Shown here: one piece after another, positions 56,656-64,000 of the stretch
How positions within the stretch are numbered: position 1 is the stretch's first letter
Layout: each line of letters opens with the position of its first letter
Source: Faunimonas pinastri
Lineage (GTDB): Bacteria; Pseudomonadota; Alphaproteobacteria; Rhizobiales; Afifellaceae
Direction of reading: 5' to 3'
Assembly: GCF_900110915.1 (NCBI RefSeq)
Contig: NZ_FOFG01000010.1
Coordinates: 1 to 64,000, forward strand
Length of the DNA: 64,000 nucleotides
Notes under the pieces: model-generated
Seen by the model: only the letters and a program-made list of their open reading frames with translations
The model's database searches: none
Told to the model about the DNA's origin: nothing
Translations under genes and position numbers: made by a program

Positions 56656-57510
56656 TCAGTGCCTGCCGCGTGAAGCGCCGGCGCCGCGAATTTCGAGAAC
56701 GTACTTCAGCACCAGCGTCACCATGGCGATCAGCGCCAGCACGGTGGAGGCGGAGAAGGCGCCTACGACGTTGTAATCGTTGAAGAGTTGTTCGATCTGC
56801 AGCGGCAGCGTGTTGGTCTGCCCGCGGATTGCGCCTGAGACGACGGACACGCTGCCGAACTCGCCCATCACGCGGGCATTGCATAGCACCGCGCCATAAA
56901 AGAGCGCCCAGCGCATGTTGGGCAGCGTGACGTGGAAGAACATCTGCCAGCCGCTCGCGCCGAGGCTCAGCGCCGCCTCCTCCTCGTTCCCGCTCTGTGT
57001 CTGCATAAGCGACAGGAGTTCGCGCGCGACGAACGGCGCGGTGACGAAGAGGCTGACCAGGAAGATCGCCGGCGGGGCGAACATGATCTGGATGTTGTGG
57101 GCGGAAAGCCATGGCCCGAGCAGGCCCTGCGCGCCGTAGAGAAACAGGTACGAGACGCCCGCCACGACCGGGGAAACCGAGAACGGCACCTCCACCAGCG
57201 TGATCAGCAGCTTGCGGCCAGGAAAGCTGAAGCGGGAGATCAGCCACGCGACCGCGACGCCGAAGACGATGTTGACGGGCACGCAGACCAGCGCCGTCAG
57301 AACAGTCAGCCAGACCGCATGCAGCGTTTCCGGCTCGATGATGCTGGAGGCCCAGGCCCCGACGCCGGTCCTGAGCGCCTCGGTAAAGACGATCGCCAGC
57401 GGCAGGCCGAGGAAAAGCGCGGAGCCGAGGATCGCCAGAGCGATCATCACGATCTCGCTGGTGGAGCGACGATGCCTGGGGGATGGGAGGGCTTCAGCGT
57501 GCGCCGACAT
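56656..57510 (-). CDS. cysW: Sulfate ABC transporter permease CysW
   Basis: A 284-residue inner-membrane permease with six predicted helices. The EAA loop EEEAALSLGASGWQMFFHVTLPNMRWAL contacts the ATPase. GAVLCNARVMGEFGSVSVVSG and TNTLPLQIEQLFNDYNVVGAFSAS are typical of CysW. It overlaps cysT by 17 bases and ends the sbp-cysT-cysW unit. Confidence 0.95.
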   Translation of the reverse strand: MSAHAEALPSPRHRRSTSEIVMIALAILGSALFLGLPLAIVFTEALRTGVGAWASSIIEPETLHAVWLTVLTALVCVPVNIVFGVAVAWLISRFSFPGRKLLITLVEVPFSVSPVVAGVSYLFLYGAQGLLGPWLSAHNIQIMFAPPAIFLVSLFVTAPFVARELLSLMQTQSGNEEEAALSLGASGWQMFFHVTLPNMRWALFYGAVLCNARVMGEFGSVSVVSGAIRGQTNTLPLQIEQLFNDYNVVGAFSASTVLALIAMVTLVLKYVLEIRGAGASRGRH

Positions 57511-58360
57511 AGCGGGTCTGCCAGATCTGGAGGCTGTTGGTGATGAAGAGCATCAGGAAGGCGGCAAGCAGCAGCACGGTCGCGAGCGCCGCCGCGCCGG
57601 CATAGTCGTATTCGTCGAGGCGGATCACGATCAGCAGCGAGGTGATCTCCGTCTTCATCGGCAGGTTGCCGGCGATGAACACCACGGCCCCGAACTCACC
57701 GATGCTGCGGGCGAATGAGAGCGCACAACCCGCCAGGAAGGACGGCATGATGGTGGGCCAGATCACCAGCCGGAAGATCTGCCAGGAATTCGCGCCGAGC
57801 GACTGCGCCGCCTCCTCAAGCTGCCGGTCCATGTCTTCCAGCACCGGCTGCACCGTGCGCACGACGAAGGGAATGCTAGTGAAGGCCATGGCGATCGCGA
57901 TACCCGGCGGCGCATAGGCGACCTTCAAGCCCAGCGGTTCCAGCCAATGGCCGATCCAGCCGTTGCGGGCGAAAAGCGTGGTGAGCGCGAGGCCCGCGAC
58001 CGCTGTCGGCAGCGCGAAGGGAAGATCCACCACCGCATCGAGGAAGCGCTTGCCGGGGAACTCGTAGCGCACCAGCACCCAGGCCAGCAGCAGCCCGAAC
58101 AAGGCGTCGATGACGGTGGCGAAGAAGGCCGACTGGATCGTGATCCGGAAGGTCGCAAGCGCCCGTTCCGAACTGACGATGCGCCAGAAATCCGCAAAGC
58201 CCATGCTCGCCGTCTTCATCAGCATGGCGGCGATCGGCAGGAAGACGATGATGGCGAGATAGACGAGCGTGATGCCGAGCGTCAGCCCGAAGCCCGGCAG
58301 CACGCGCTTGCCTCTCGATCGGCGGAAGAACGGTATCAATGTGGTTGAGGCCCCGAGCAA
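57494..58360 (-). CDS. cysT: Sulfate ABC transporter permease CysT
   Basis: The partner permease (288 aa). VLPGFGLTLGITLVYLAIIVFLPIAAM at the start, the EAA loop LEEAAQSLGANSWQIFRLVIWPTIMPSFL, and SFARSIGEFGAVVFIAGNLPMKTEI are CysT (CysU) hallmarks. No ATG fits; TTG at 58360 or at 58339 could start it, the first lying right at the end of the sbp hairpin. Confidence 0.93.
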   Translation of the reverse strand: MLGASTTLIPFFRRSRGKRVLPGFGLTLGITLVYLAIIVFLPIAAMLMKTASMGFADFWRIVSSERALATFRITIQSAFFATVIDALFGLLLAWVLVRYEFPGKRFLDAVVDLPFALPTAVAGLALTTLFARNGWIGHWLEPLGLKVAYAPPGIAIAMAFTSIPFVVRTVQPVLEDMDRQLEEAAQSLGANSWQIFRLVIWPTIMPSFLAGCALSFARSIGEFGAVVFIAGNLPMKTEITSLLIVIRLDEYDYAGAAALATVLLLAAFLMLFITNSLQIWQTRYVGAR

Positions 58361-58361
58361 A

Positions 58362-58383
58362 ACCGGCGGCCGCTGCCGCCGGT
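58362..58383 (-). terminator. Hairpin between sbp and cysT (attenuator-like)
   Basis: A perfect 9-bp stem (58362-58370 with 58375-58383) with a four-base loop starts nine bases after the sbp stop and is followed on the minus strand by four T. It could end part of the transcripts after sbp, so that the binding protein is made in excess over the permeases. Confidence 0.6.
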
Positions 58384-58392
58384 CGTTCCGTT

Positions 58393-59403
58393 CTAGTGCT
58401 TCACGAAGACCTGATCCAGCAACCCGCCGTCGCCGAATTCTTCCTTGTTGGCCTTGTCCCAGCCGCCGAATACATCCTCGACGCGAACCAGCCGCACCTC
58501 GGGAAACTGCGAGGCGTACTTCGCCTTCACGCCCTCATCGACGACGCGATTGTAGCGCTTGGCCAGGATTTCCTGCCCCTCGGGCGTATAGAGGAACTTG
58601 AGGTAGTCTTCCGCCAGCGCCCGCGAGCCGCGCTGGTCCACGACCTTGTCGACCACGGTGACCGGGAACTCGGCCAGCAGGCTCATCGGCGGCACCACGA
58701 CCTCGTACTGGTCCTTGCCGAACTGATCGCGCGTTCCGTAGCACTCCGCCTCGAAGGTGATCAGCACGTCGCCGATGCCGCGCTGGACGAAGGTCGTCGT
58801 GGCACCCCGGCCGCCGGTGTCGAACACGGGCACGTTGGCGAAGATCTTCTTCAGGAAATCGGTCTGCTTCGCCTGATCGTCCGGGAACTTCTCCTTGGCG
58901 AAGGCAAGCGCCGCCAGGAAGGTGTAGCGCGAATTGCCGGAGGTCTTCGGGTTCGGGAAGATCACCTGCACGTCGTCGCGGGCGAGATCCGACCAGTCCT
59001 TGATGTGCTTCGGGTTGCCCGCGCGCACCAGGAAGGCGGGCAGCGAATAATAGGGCGAGGAATTGTTGGGCAGGCGCTTCTGCCAGTCTGCCGGGATCAA
59101 ACTGCCCTTGTCGTGCAGCACCTGAACGTCGGTCACCTGATTGAAGGTAACGACATCCGCCTGCAGCCCCTCCAGGATCGCCCGCGCCTGCTTGGACGAG
59201 CCGTCATGCGACTGCTTGACCGTTACGGTCTGGCCGGTCTCCGCCTGATGCTTGGCGGTATAGGCCTTGTCGATGTCGGCGTAGAGCTCGCGGGCGATAT
59301 CGTAGGAGACGTTCAGGAGCGTATCCGGGCCGGAAGGCTGGGCGGCCCAGCCGGGGGCGTTTCCGAGAGCGGCCAGAACGGCCGCAAGGATCAAGCGACG
59401 CAT
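58393..59403 (-). CDS. sbp: Sulfate-binding protein of the ABC transporter
   Basis: The 336-residue periplasmic protein captures sulfate for CysTWA. It has a signal peptide (MRRLILAAVLAALGNAPGWAA) and the Sbp/CysP signature segments LLNVSYDIARELYADI, VKQSHDGSSKQARAILEGLQADVVTFNQVTDV, FPNPKTSGNSRYTFLAAL and DTGGRGATTTFVQRGIGDVLITFE. The ATG at 59403 has an AGG site; the longer open frame to 59655 is not needed. First gene of its unit, divergent from cysA. Confidence 0.95.
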   Translation of the reverse strand: MRRLILAAVLAALGNAPGWAAQPSGPDTLLNVSYDIARELYADIDKAYTAKHQAETGQTVTVKQSHDGSSKQARAILEGLQADVVTFNQVTDVQVLHDKGSLIPADWQKRLPNNSSPYYSLPAFLVRAGNPKHIKDWSDLARDDVQVIFPNPKTSGNSRYTFLAALAFAKEKFPDDQAKQTDFLKKIFANVPVFDTGGRGATTTFVQRGIGDVLITFEAECYGTRDQFGKDQYEVVVPPMSLLAEFPVTVVDKVVDQRGSRALAEDYLKFLYTPEGQEILAKRYNRVVDEGVKAKYASQFPEVRLVRVEDVFGGWDKANKEEFGDGGLLDQVFVKH

Positions 59404-59911
59404 CGAAACCTGCTGGTGTTGGCCGGCGGCGCTCCTGCGCCGCGCTGGCTGAAAAGAGGCTTCATTGTGGCAGCTGGCCCCGGCGCCAGCAAGGCAACGG
59501 ACCTGAAACGAAAGGCTTTTCCGCTTTCCGGTCGCTCGCCGGAACCATCGTTCGGCCCGTCGCCCTGGAACGGGTAGAAAAGCCTTCCCGGGCGCTGGAA
59601 CGAAGCAACGCGGCGCCCGACCAGAGGGATCGAGGGAGCCTACCGGCCCTGCCACCCGTCGCCGTATCCTGTGGATATGCTTGTTTCAGGCCCGCCTTGA
59701 GGAAATTCGTTCGCCTCCCTCGCGTGCGTGAAACAAAAGCCTGCCGGAAACCCGTTCGGCGCAAGCTCGGTCGGCCGAGCGGCCGGCGCTTCGGCCGTGA
59801 AGAGCGCTTCAGGCGCGCACTGGCGTCCTCAATGCTCCGTTGCCAGCCGCTGCAATTGTGTCCCGGCGCACTTCATGCATATCCATGTCCGAAGCATTCA
59901 ACGGAAGCCGC
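59404..59911. promoter_or_regulatory. Divergent region between sbp and cysA
   Basis: About 500 bases without a convincing gene. It must hold the promoters of sbp-cysT-cysW (minus) and cysA (plus). Visible structure: TTGTTTCA (59681-59688) repeated inverted as TGAAACAA (59729-59736), the palindrome TATCC-TGT-GGATA (59665-59677), and a 7-bp hairpin ~30 bases upstream of the sbp start. Which of these binds a regulator cannot be told. Confidence 0.45.
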
Positions 59912-60967
59912 ATGGAAATCCGCATCAGCAACATCCGGAAGCAGTTCGAGCTTTACCCGGCCCTGCACCAGGTCTCGCTGGATATCCGCTCCGGCGAGTT
60001 GATCGCGCTTCTCGGACCCTCCGGCTCCGGCAAGACCACCCTGCTCCGCCTGATTGCCGGGCTGGAGATCCCGACCAGCGGCTCCATCTTCTTCGGCGAC
60101 GAGGACGCGTCGCGCAAAAGCGTGCAAGAACGGAATGTCGGCTTCGTCTTCCAGAACTATGCGCTGTTCCGGCACATGACGGTCGCCCAGAATATAGGCT
60201 TCGGGCTGCGCGTCCGGCCGCGCGGACAGAGACCGGCGCGGACGGAGATCCGTCGTCGCGCCGAGGAGATGCTGGAACTGGTGCAGCTTCCGGGTCTCGG
60301 CTCGCGCTTTCCCTCGCAGCTTTCCGGCGGTCAGCGCCAACGCGTGGCCCTCGCCCGCGCGCTGGCGATCGAGCCGCGGGTGCTGCTTCTCGACGAGCCC
60401 TTCGGGGCGCTCGACGCGCGCGTCCGCAAGGATCTCCGAAAGGGTCTTCGCGATCTTCACGACCGCACCGGCCACACCACCGTCTTCGTCACGCACGACC
60501 AGGAGGAAGCGCTGGAACTCGCCGACCGCGTGGTCGTGATGAGCCAGGGCCGGATCGATCAGGTCGGCACGCCGGACGATATCTACGAGGCTCCCAACTC
60601 GGCTTCCGTCTTCTCCTTCATCGGCGAATCGGTCGAACTGCCTGTAACCGTCGGCAACGATACCGTGCTGCTTGAGGGCCGCTCCCTCAGCCTGCCGACC
60701 GGCGACGCCGCCAAGGGGCCCGCGCGGCTCTTCGTTCGTCCGCATGATTTCGAGATCGTACCGGACGGACCGGATACGATCGCCGGTACCGTGGTCGCGC
60801 AGCGTCCGCAAGGCGGGCTCCGACGCGTGGAGATGGCCATTGGCGGCGGGAACGGCCGGCGGATCGAGATCAACGTGCCCCGCGATTTCGATGAGCCGCT
60901 CACAGGAGAGATCCGGGTGCGGCCGAAACGCTTCCGTCTCTTCCCCGCCGAGGCCGCCACGTCCTGA
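59912..60967 (+). CDS. cysA: Sulfate ABC transporter ATP-binding protein CysA
   Basis: The 351-residue ATPase powers sulfate/thiosulfate uptake. Walker A GPSGSGKT (35-42), Q-loop QNYALF (81-86), signature LSGGQRQRVALARAL (137-151), Walker B LLLDEP (158-163) and switch His195 (VFVTHDQEEA) are all intact; a TOBE-like domain fills the C-terminal ~110 residues. I took the ATG at 59912 with GGAAG upstream; 59885 is also in frame. It is divergent from, not part of, the sbp-cysTW unit. Confidence 0.94.
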   Translation: MEIRISNIRKQFELYPALHQVSLDIRSGELIALLGPSGSGKTTLLRLIAGLEIPTSGSIFFGDEDASRKSVQERNVGFVFQNYALFRHMTVAQNIGFGLRVRPRGQRPARTEIRRRAEEMLELVQLPGLGSRFPSQLSGGQRQRVALARALAIEPRVLLLDEPFGALDARVRKDLRKGLRDLHDRTGHTTVFVTHDQEEALELADRVVVMSQGRIDQVGTPDDIYEAPNSASVFSFIGESVELPVTVGNDTVLLEGRSLSLPTGDAAKGPARLFVRPHDFEIVPDGPDTIAGTVVAQRPQGGLRRVEMAIGGGNGRRIEINVPRDFDEPLTGEIRVRPKRFRLFPAEAATS

Positions 60968-61122
60968 CGCGACTGTGACCGGCCTTGCCTGTTTCGTGAA
61001 AGCGGGAAAGGAACGACCGCACCATCTCATGGCTTGAGGGCTGGACGCGAGGCGGCGAGCCGCTGCCTCCTCCCTGCCGGCCACCCCTGCCGGTATTCCG
61101 AAACCCCGTCGGTGTCGATCCC

Positions 61123-62013
61123 ATGAATGCTGCCGCTTCCCGTCGGGGCCGCCCGCTCCGCTTCCTCGTGGCCGACAGCGAGCCGCCGGAGGCCCGCGAC
61201 CAGCGCCGCAGCAATGTCGGCTGCAGTTCCGGCGAAACCTATATCGAGACGTTGAAGGCGCTCGCGCCGGATGCGGTCTTCTGGCAGATCAAACCGGCCG
61301 ACTCGGACGCGGTACTGCCAGATCGGGCGACCCTTGCCGATTATGACGGGGTGTTTCTGACGGGCTCGCCCCTGCATCTCTACGAGCCGACCCCCGAGGT
61401 TCGGCGGCAGATCGAGTTCATGCGCGCGCTCTTCGCGTCGGGCACGCCCAGCTTCGGCTCATGTGCGGGCCTGCAGGTTGCGACCGTGGCCGCCGGCGGT
61501 TCGGTTCAGCCGAACTCATCCGGCATCGAGGCGGGCTTCGCGCGCAAGGTGACGAAAACGCGGGAAGGCGCAGAGCACCCTCTCCTCGCCGGCAGGCCCA
61601 TGGCCTTCGACGCGCCGGCAATCCACACCGACGAGGTCAAGGAACTGCCGGAAGGCGCGACGCTGCTCGCCTCCAACGCGATCACCTCGGTGCAGGCCGC
61701 AGAAATCCGGTCAGGAGAAGGTGTCTTCTGGGGCGTCCAGTACCATCCGGAAATCTCGCTCTACGAAGTAGCCGGCGCGCTTCGTCGCGATGCGGACAGT
61801 CTCGTCAAGAACGGAACGGTGCGCGACCGGGCGGACCTCGACCTCCAGATCGAGCGCATAGAGGCGCTGGATCGCGAACCGGATCGTCAGGATCTCCGAT
61901 GGCTTCTGGCCCTCGACGATCAGGTCGCCAATCGCGATCTGCGCCAGGCAGAGATCCGAAATTTTATCGAGAAGCTCGTGAGGCCCAAGCGCACCGAGCG
62001 AGGGCGCGGCTGA
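61123..62013 (+). CDS. Class I glutamine amidotransferase-like protein
   Basis: A 296-residue protein with a GATase1 fold related to the amidotransferase part of GMP synthase. The triad is Cys114 (FGSCAGLQ), His208 and Glu210 (VQYHPEIS); GSPLHLYE forms the oxyanion region. About 75 mostly helical residues follow the domain (DLQIERIEALDREPDRQDLRWLLALDD). Such stand-alone proteins act in gamma-glutamyl or other amide hydrolysis; the substrate is unknown. No good ribosome site precedes the ATG at 61123. It lies 155 bases after cysA on the same strand. Confidence 0.82.
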   Translation: MNAAASRRGRPLRFLVADSEPPEARDQRRSNVGCSSGETYIETLKALAPDAVFWQIKPADSDAVLPDRATLADYDGVFLTGSPLHLYEPTPEVRRQIEFMRALFASGTPSFGSCAGLQVATVAAGGSVQPNSSGIEAGFARKVTKTREGAEHPLLAGRPMAFDAPAIHTDEVKELPEGATLLASNAITSVQAAEIRSGEGVFWGVQYHPEISLYEVAGALRRDADSLVKNGTVRDRADLDLQIERIEALDREPDRQDLRWLLALDDQVANRDLRQAEIRNFIEKLVRPKRTERGRG

Positions 62014-62105
62014 GGAGTCGGGTTAGCTTTCGCCCGTAGGCTCAATTTTTTTCCGGGGGGCCGGAAGTGGCCGCAGCCACGGTACCAAAAGGATTGGTAA
62101 CCCGA

Positions 62106-62273
62106 TCAGCCGAACGAATGGGCCGTGGAATGCGCGGTGACATCGGCCGTGGGGAGCACGGCCCTCATGGCGGCGCCGGCGTGATCCGGCAGCACAATGA
62201 ACAGAAAAGTCGGTGCGGCAACCGCAACCGAAAGCGTTGCGGCGGCAGCGCCCGCCAGCAGAAACTTCCGCAT
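62106..62273 (-). CDS. Small secreted peptide (55 aa)
   Basis: The ORF encodes MRKFLLAGAAAATLSVAVAA, then PTFLFIVLPDHAGAAMRAVL and a short polar tail (PTADVTAHSTAHSFG). The basic start and long hydrophobic run make a signal peptide or membrane anchor. GAGGA lies ~12 bases upstream, a little far. An overlapping frame from 62286 (87 codons) lacks protein-like features. I recognise no family. It lies between the convergent GATase gene and pdxY. Confidence 0.45.
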   Translation of the reverse strand: MRKFLLAGAAAATLSVAVAAPTFLFIVLPDHAGAAMRAVLPTADVTAHSTAHSFG

Positions 62274-62434
62274 GGAACACATCCATCCTCAGACTGGATG
62301 GTTAACGGGGCAGAAGTGAAAGCGGTTCCGGCAGAGCCGAATCTATTGTTAACGCACTATAAGAAACAAACCCCGCGAAATATTTCCCGTGGTCCTTCTT
62401 TCCTGATGATCAGCCGGCAATAAACCTCGGCAGA

Positions 62435-63286
62435 TCAGTCGAGCGACATTGCTTCGAACTGCGTCGTCGGCGTCACGAACTCATCCTGCGCCGCGATGGT
62501 CAGGATCTCCGGAGAATTCGCCTCCGCCGTCCGCCGCAGCAGGCCGTAGATCGAGGATCCCGCCTTTTCCAGCGCCGCCACGGGACCGCTGCCCTTCAGC
62601 AAGTGAACGAAGAACAGCGCCGCGATCGCATCGCCCGCGCCATTCACCTTGGCCGGCAGGAGCGGCGTGCGGATGCGGGAAATTCTCCCCTCGCCCGAAA
62701 CGGCGATATCGATGGCATCGTCGGGCGTGCCATCGATGTGGAGGCTCGTCACCAGGATCGTCTTCGGCCCCTTCTTGTGGAGGGCGTCCATGGCGCGGCG
62801 GAGTTCATCCCGCGTGCGGATCTCGGTGCCGGTCAGGAACTCCAGCTCGAAATGGTTGGGCGTGATGACGTCGGCGCGGGTGATCGCGCGATCCCGCATG
62901 AATTCCGGAATGCCCGGCCGCACGAAGAAGCCGCGCCCGACATCGCCCAGCACGGGGTCGCAGCAATAAAGCGCCCGGGGATTTGCCGCCTTCACCTGCT
63001 CCACCGCTTCCACGATGGCCTCGCCGATGCCGACATCGCCCATGTAGCCGGAAAGCACCCCATCGCAGGAGGGCAGCACGCCGCGATCGGCAATGCCCGC
63101 CACCAGTTCGCGGATCGTGTCGCCGGCAAAGACCTGCCCGCGCCACGCGCCATAGCCCGTATGGTTGGAGAACTGCACCGTATGGATCGGCCAGACTTCC
63201 ACGCCGAGCCGCTGCATCGGGAAGATGGCGGAGGCGTTTCCGGCATGGCCGTAGGCGACATGCGACTGGATGGAGAGGACGTTCAT
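62435..63286 (-). CDS. pdxY: Pyridoxal kinase PdxY
   Basis: The 283-residue ribokinase-fold enzyme phosphorylates pyridoxal in the vitamin B6 salvage path. MNVLSIQSHVAYGHAGNASAIFPMQRLGVEVWPIHTVQFSNHTGYG is the substrate site, LYCCDPVLGDVGRGFFV and TPNHFELEFLTG follow, and the anion hole with the catalytic Asp is KVNGAGDAIAALF (Asp219). The GAGD in place of the more common GTGD is a mild change. Single gene. Confidence 0.93.
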   Translation of the reverse strand: MNVLSIQSHVAYGHAGNASAIFPMQRLGVEVWPIHTVQFSNHTGYGAWRGQVFAGDTIRELVAGIADRGVLPSCDGVLSGYMGDVGIGEAIVEAVEQVKAANPRALYCCDPVLGDVGRGFFVRPGIPEFMRDRAITRADVITPNHFELEFLTGTEIRTRDELRRAMDALHKKGPKTILVTSLHIDGTPDDAIDIAVSGEGRISRIRTPLLPAKVNGAGDAIAALFFVHLLKGSGPVAALEKAGSSIYGLLRRTAEANSPEILTIAAQDEFVTPTTQFEAMSLD

Positions 63287-63322
63287 CGTTCGCGATCCGG
63301 GAGTTGGAAGAACAGGCGGCTT

Positions 63323-64000
63323 CTAGCGTCCGGACCGGAGCTTGGCCAGCAACTCGGCCGTGGGATAACCGTCCTGCGGCAGTCCGAAGCGGGCCTGCGC
63401 CTTCTTGACGCCGTCGCGGGTGGTCTCGCCCAGTCGGCCATCGGGCTCGCCGCCATCGACGCCCATACCCCGCAGCCGCTGCTGCACTTCCTTCATCTCC
63501 GCCGCGCTCAGGATCGCCGGAGCATGGCCGCGATCCAGCGCCGGCGCGCCCGCAAGCCGCGTCGCGAAATAAGCGGCGGCAAGCGTGTAATTGGACGACT
63601 GGTTCCACTTCCAGAAGATGCCGAAATTGTCATAGGCGAGGAAAGCCGGGCCGAGCCGGCCCATCGGCAGGATCAGCGAAGCCGGCAGCGAATCGCCAGG
63701 CAGCGGCCGGCCGTCAGCCTGGCGAATGCCTGCCTTTGCCCAGAAGGATCGCGGATGCCGGATGGCCCGTGCGGATTCGCCCCAAGGCACGGTGTCCGAA
63801 ACGCGCACCTCCTCCAGCCACGGCTGGCCGCGCTTCCAGCCGAGGGAGCGGAGGTAATTGGCCGTGGAAGCCAGCACGTCCGGCACGCTGCGGACGAGAT
63901 CGCGCCGACCGTCGCCATCATAGTCGACGGCGAATTCCAGATAGCGAGAGGGAATAAACTGCGTCTGCCCGAGTTCGCCCGCCCAAGCCCCCTTCATTTC
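63323..64000 (-). CDS. Lytic murein transglycosylase (MltB-type), C-terminal part
   Basis: The window shows the last ~225 residues of a peptidoglycan lytic transglycosylase; the start lies beyond base 64000. The first visible part, GELGQTQFIPSRYLEFAVDYDGDGRRDL, is the MltB substrate-site motif, followed by DVLASTANYLRSLGW, GPAFLAYDNFGIFWKWNQSSNYTLAAAYFATRLAG. A peptidoglycan-binding domain (EMKEVQQRLRGMGVDGGEPDGRLGETTRDGVKKAQARFGLP) ends the protein. It would cut MurNAc-GlcNAc bonds in the periplasm. It is 36 bases downstream of the pdxY start on the same strand. Confidence 0.9.
   Translation of the reverse strand, partial: EMKGAWAGELGQTQFIPSRYLEFAVDYDGDGRRDLVRSVPDVLASTANYLRSLGWKRGQPWLEEVRVSDTVPWGESARAIRHPRSFWAKAGIRQADGRPLPGDSLPASLILPMGRLGPAFLAYDNFGIFWKWNQSSNYTLAAAYFATRLAGAPALDRGHAPAILSAAEMKEVQQRLRGMGVDGGEPDGRLGETTRDGVKKAQARFGLPQDGYPTAELLAKLRSGR

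Noticed and set aside
59462-59764. A 100-codon minus-strand frame in the sbp-cysA divergent region
   Set aside because: Arg/Ser-rich translation with no protein-like features and no start signal; it would also fill the promoter region.
62030-62052. A terminator after the amidotransferase gene
   Set aside because: A run of seven T is present but the stem before it pairs over only three or four bases, too weak to call.
62023-62286. An 87-codon minus-strand frame overlapping the 55-residue peptide
   Set aside because: Translation is rich in Arg, Cys and His without structure, whereas the other frame gives a clean signal sequence.

Overview
The window comes from a GC-rich alphaproteobacterium, most likely of the order Hyphomicrobiales (Rhizobiales). 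Several things point there: a 391-residue EF-Tu encoded twice, the rplKAJL-rpoBC block joined directly to the str, S10, spc and alpha ribosomal operons, an ATP12-type F1 chaperone, a DUF1194 protein, a BA14K-like protein, and urease genes in the order ureD-A-hupE-B-C-E-F-G. Genus and species cannot be fixed from the sequence alone.

Left part (1 to about 16.4 kb): ordinary accessory and housekeeping genes. A truncated IS5-type transposase runs tail to tail into a GH25 muramidase lipoprotein. Then come mgtE, a DUF1194 protein, tRNA-Leu(GAG), lipB, acylphosphatase, two DMT-family exporters, a small surface-glycan set (a GT4-type and a GT2-type glycosyltransferase plus an unrecognised 164-residue protein), an exported alpha/beta hydrolase, the ATP12 chaperone, a RluA-family pseudouridine synthase, rarA and a Do-type periplasmic protease.

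Middle part (16.4 to 49.2 kb), all on the minus strand and so read from high to low coordinates: tRNA-Tyr, tRNA-Gly, tuf copy 2, tRNA-Trp, secE, nusG, rplK, rplA, rplJ, rplL, rpoB, rpoC; then rpsL, rpsG, fusA, tuf copy 1; then rpsJ through secY and adk; then rpsM, rpsK, rpoA, rplQ. This is the core transcription and translation superoperon. Between the blocks lie RNA hairpins and promoter-like sites. The most notable is a compact three-way-junction structure just upstream of rpsL. A 29-residue membrane peptide is tucked between rpoC and rpsL.

Right part (49.3 to 64 kb): rlmB (plus strand), a secreted Gly/His-rich BA14K-like protein, and a complete urease operon preceded by a close match to a sigma-54 promoter, which suggests nitrogen control. 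Next is a sulfate ABC transporter split into two divergent units (sbp-cysT-cysW on minus, cysA on plus). The region ends with a class I glutamine amidotransferase, a 55-residue secreted peptide, pdxY, and a lytic murein transglycosylase cut by the window edge.

I see no CRISPR array, prophage or defence island, and no clearly new multigene system. The undescribed material is mainly small: two short ORFs, several leader RNAs and regulatory sites, and one unusual residue in the second EF-Tu copy.
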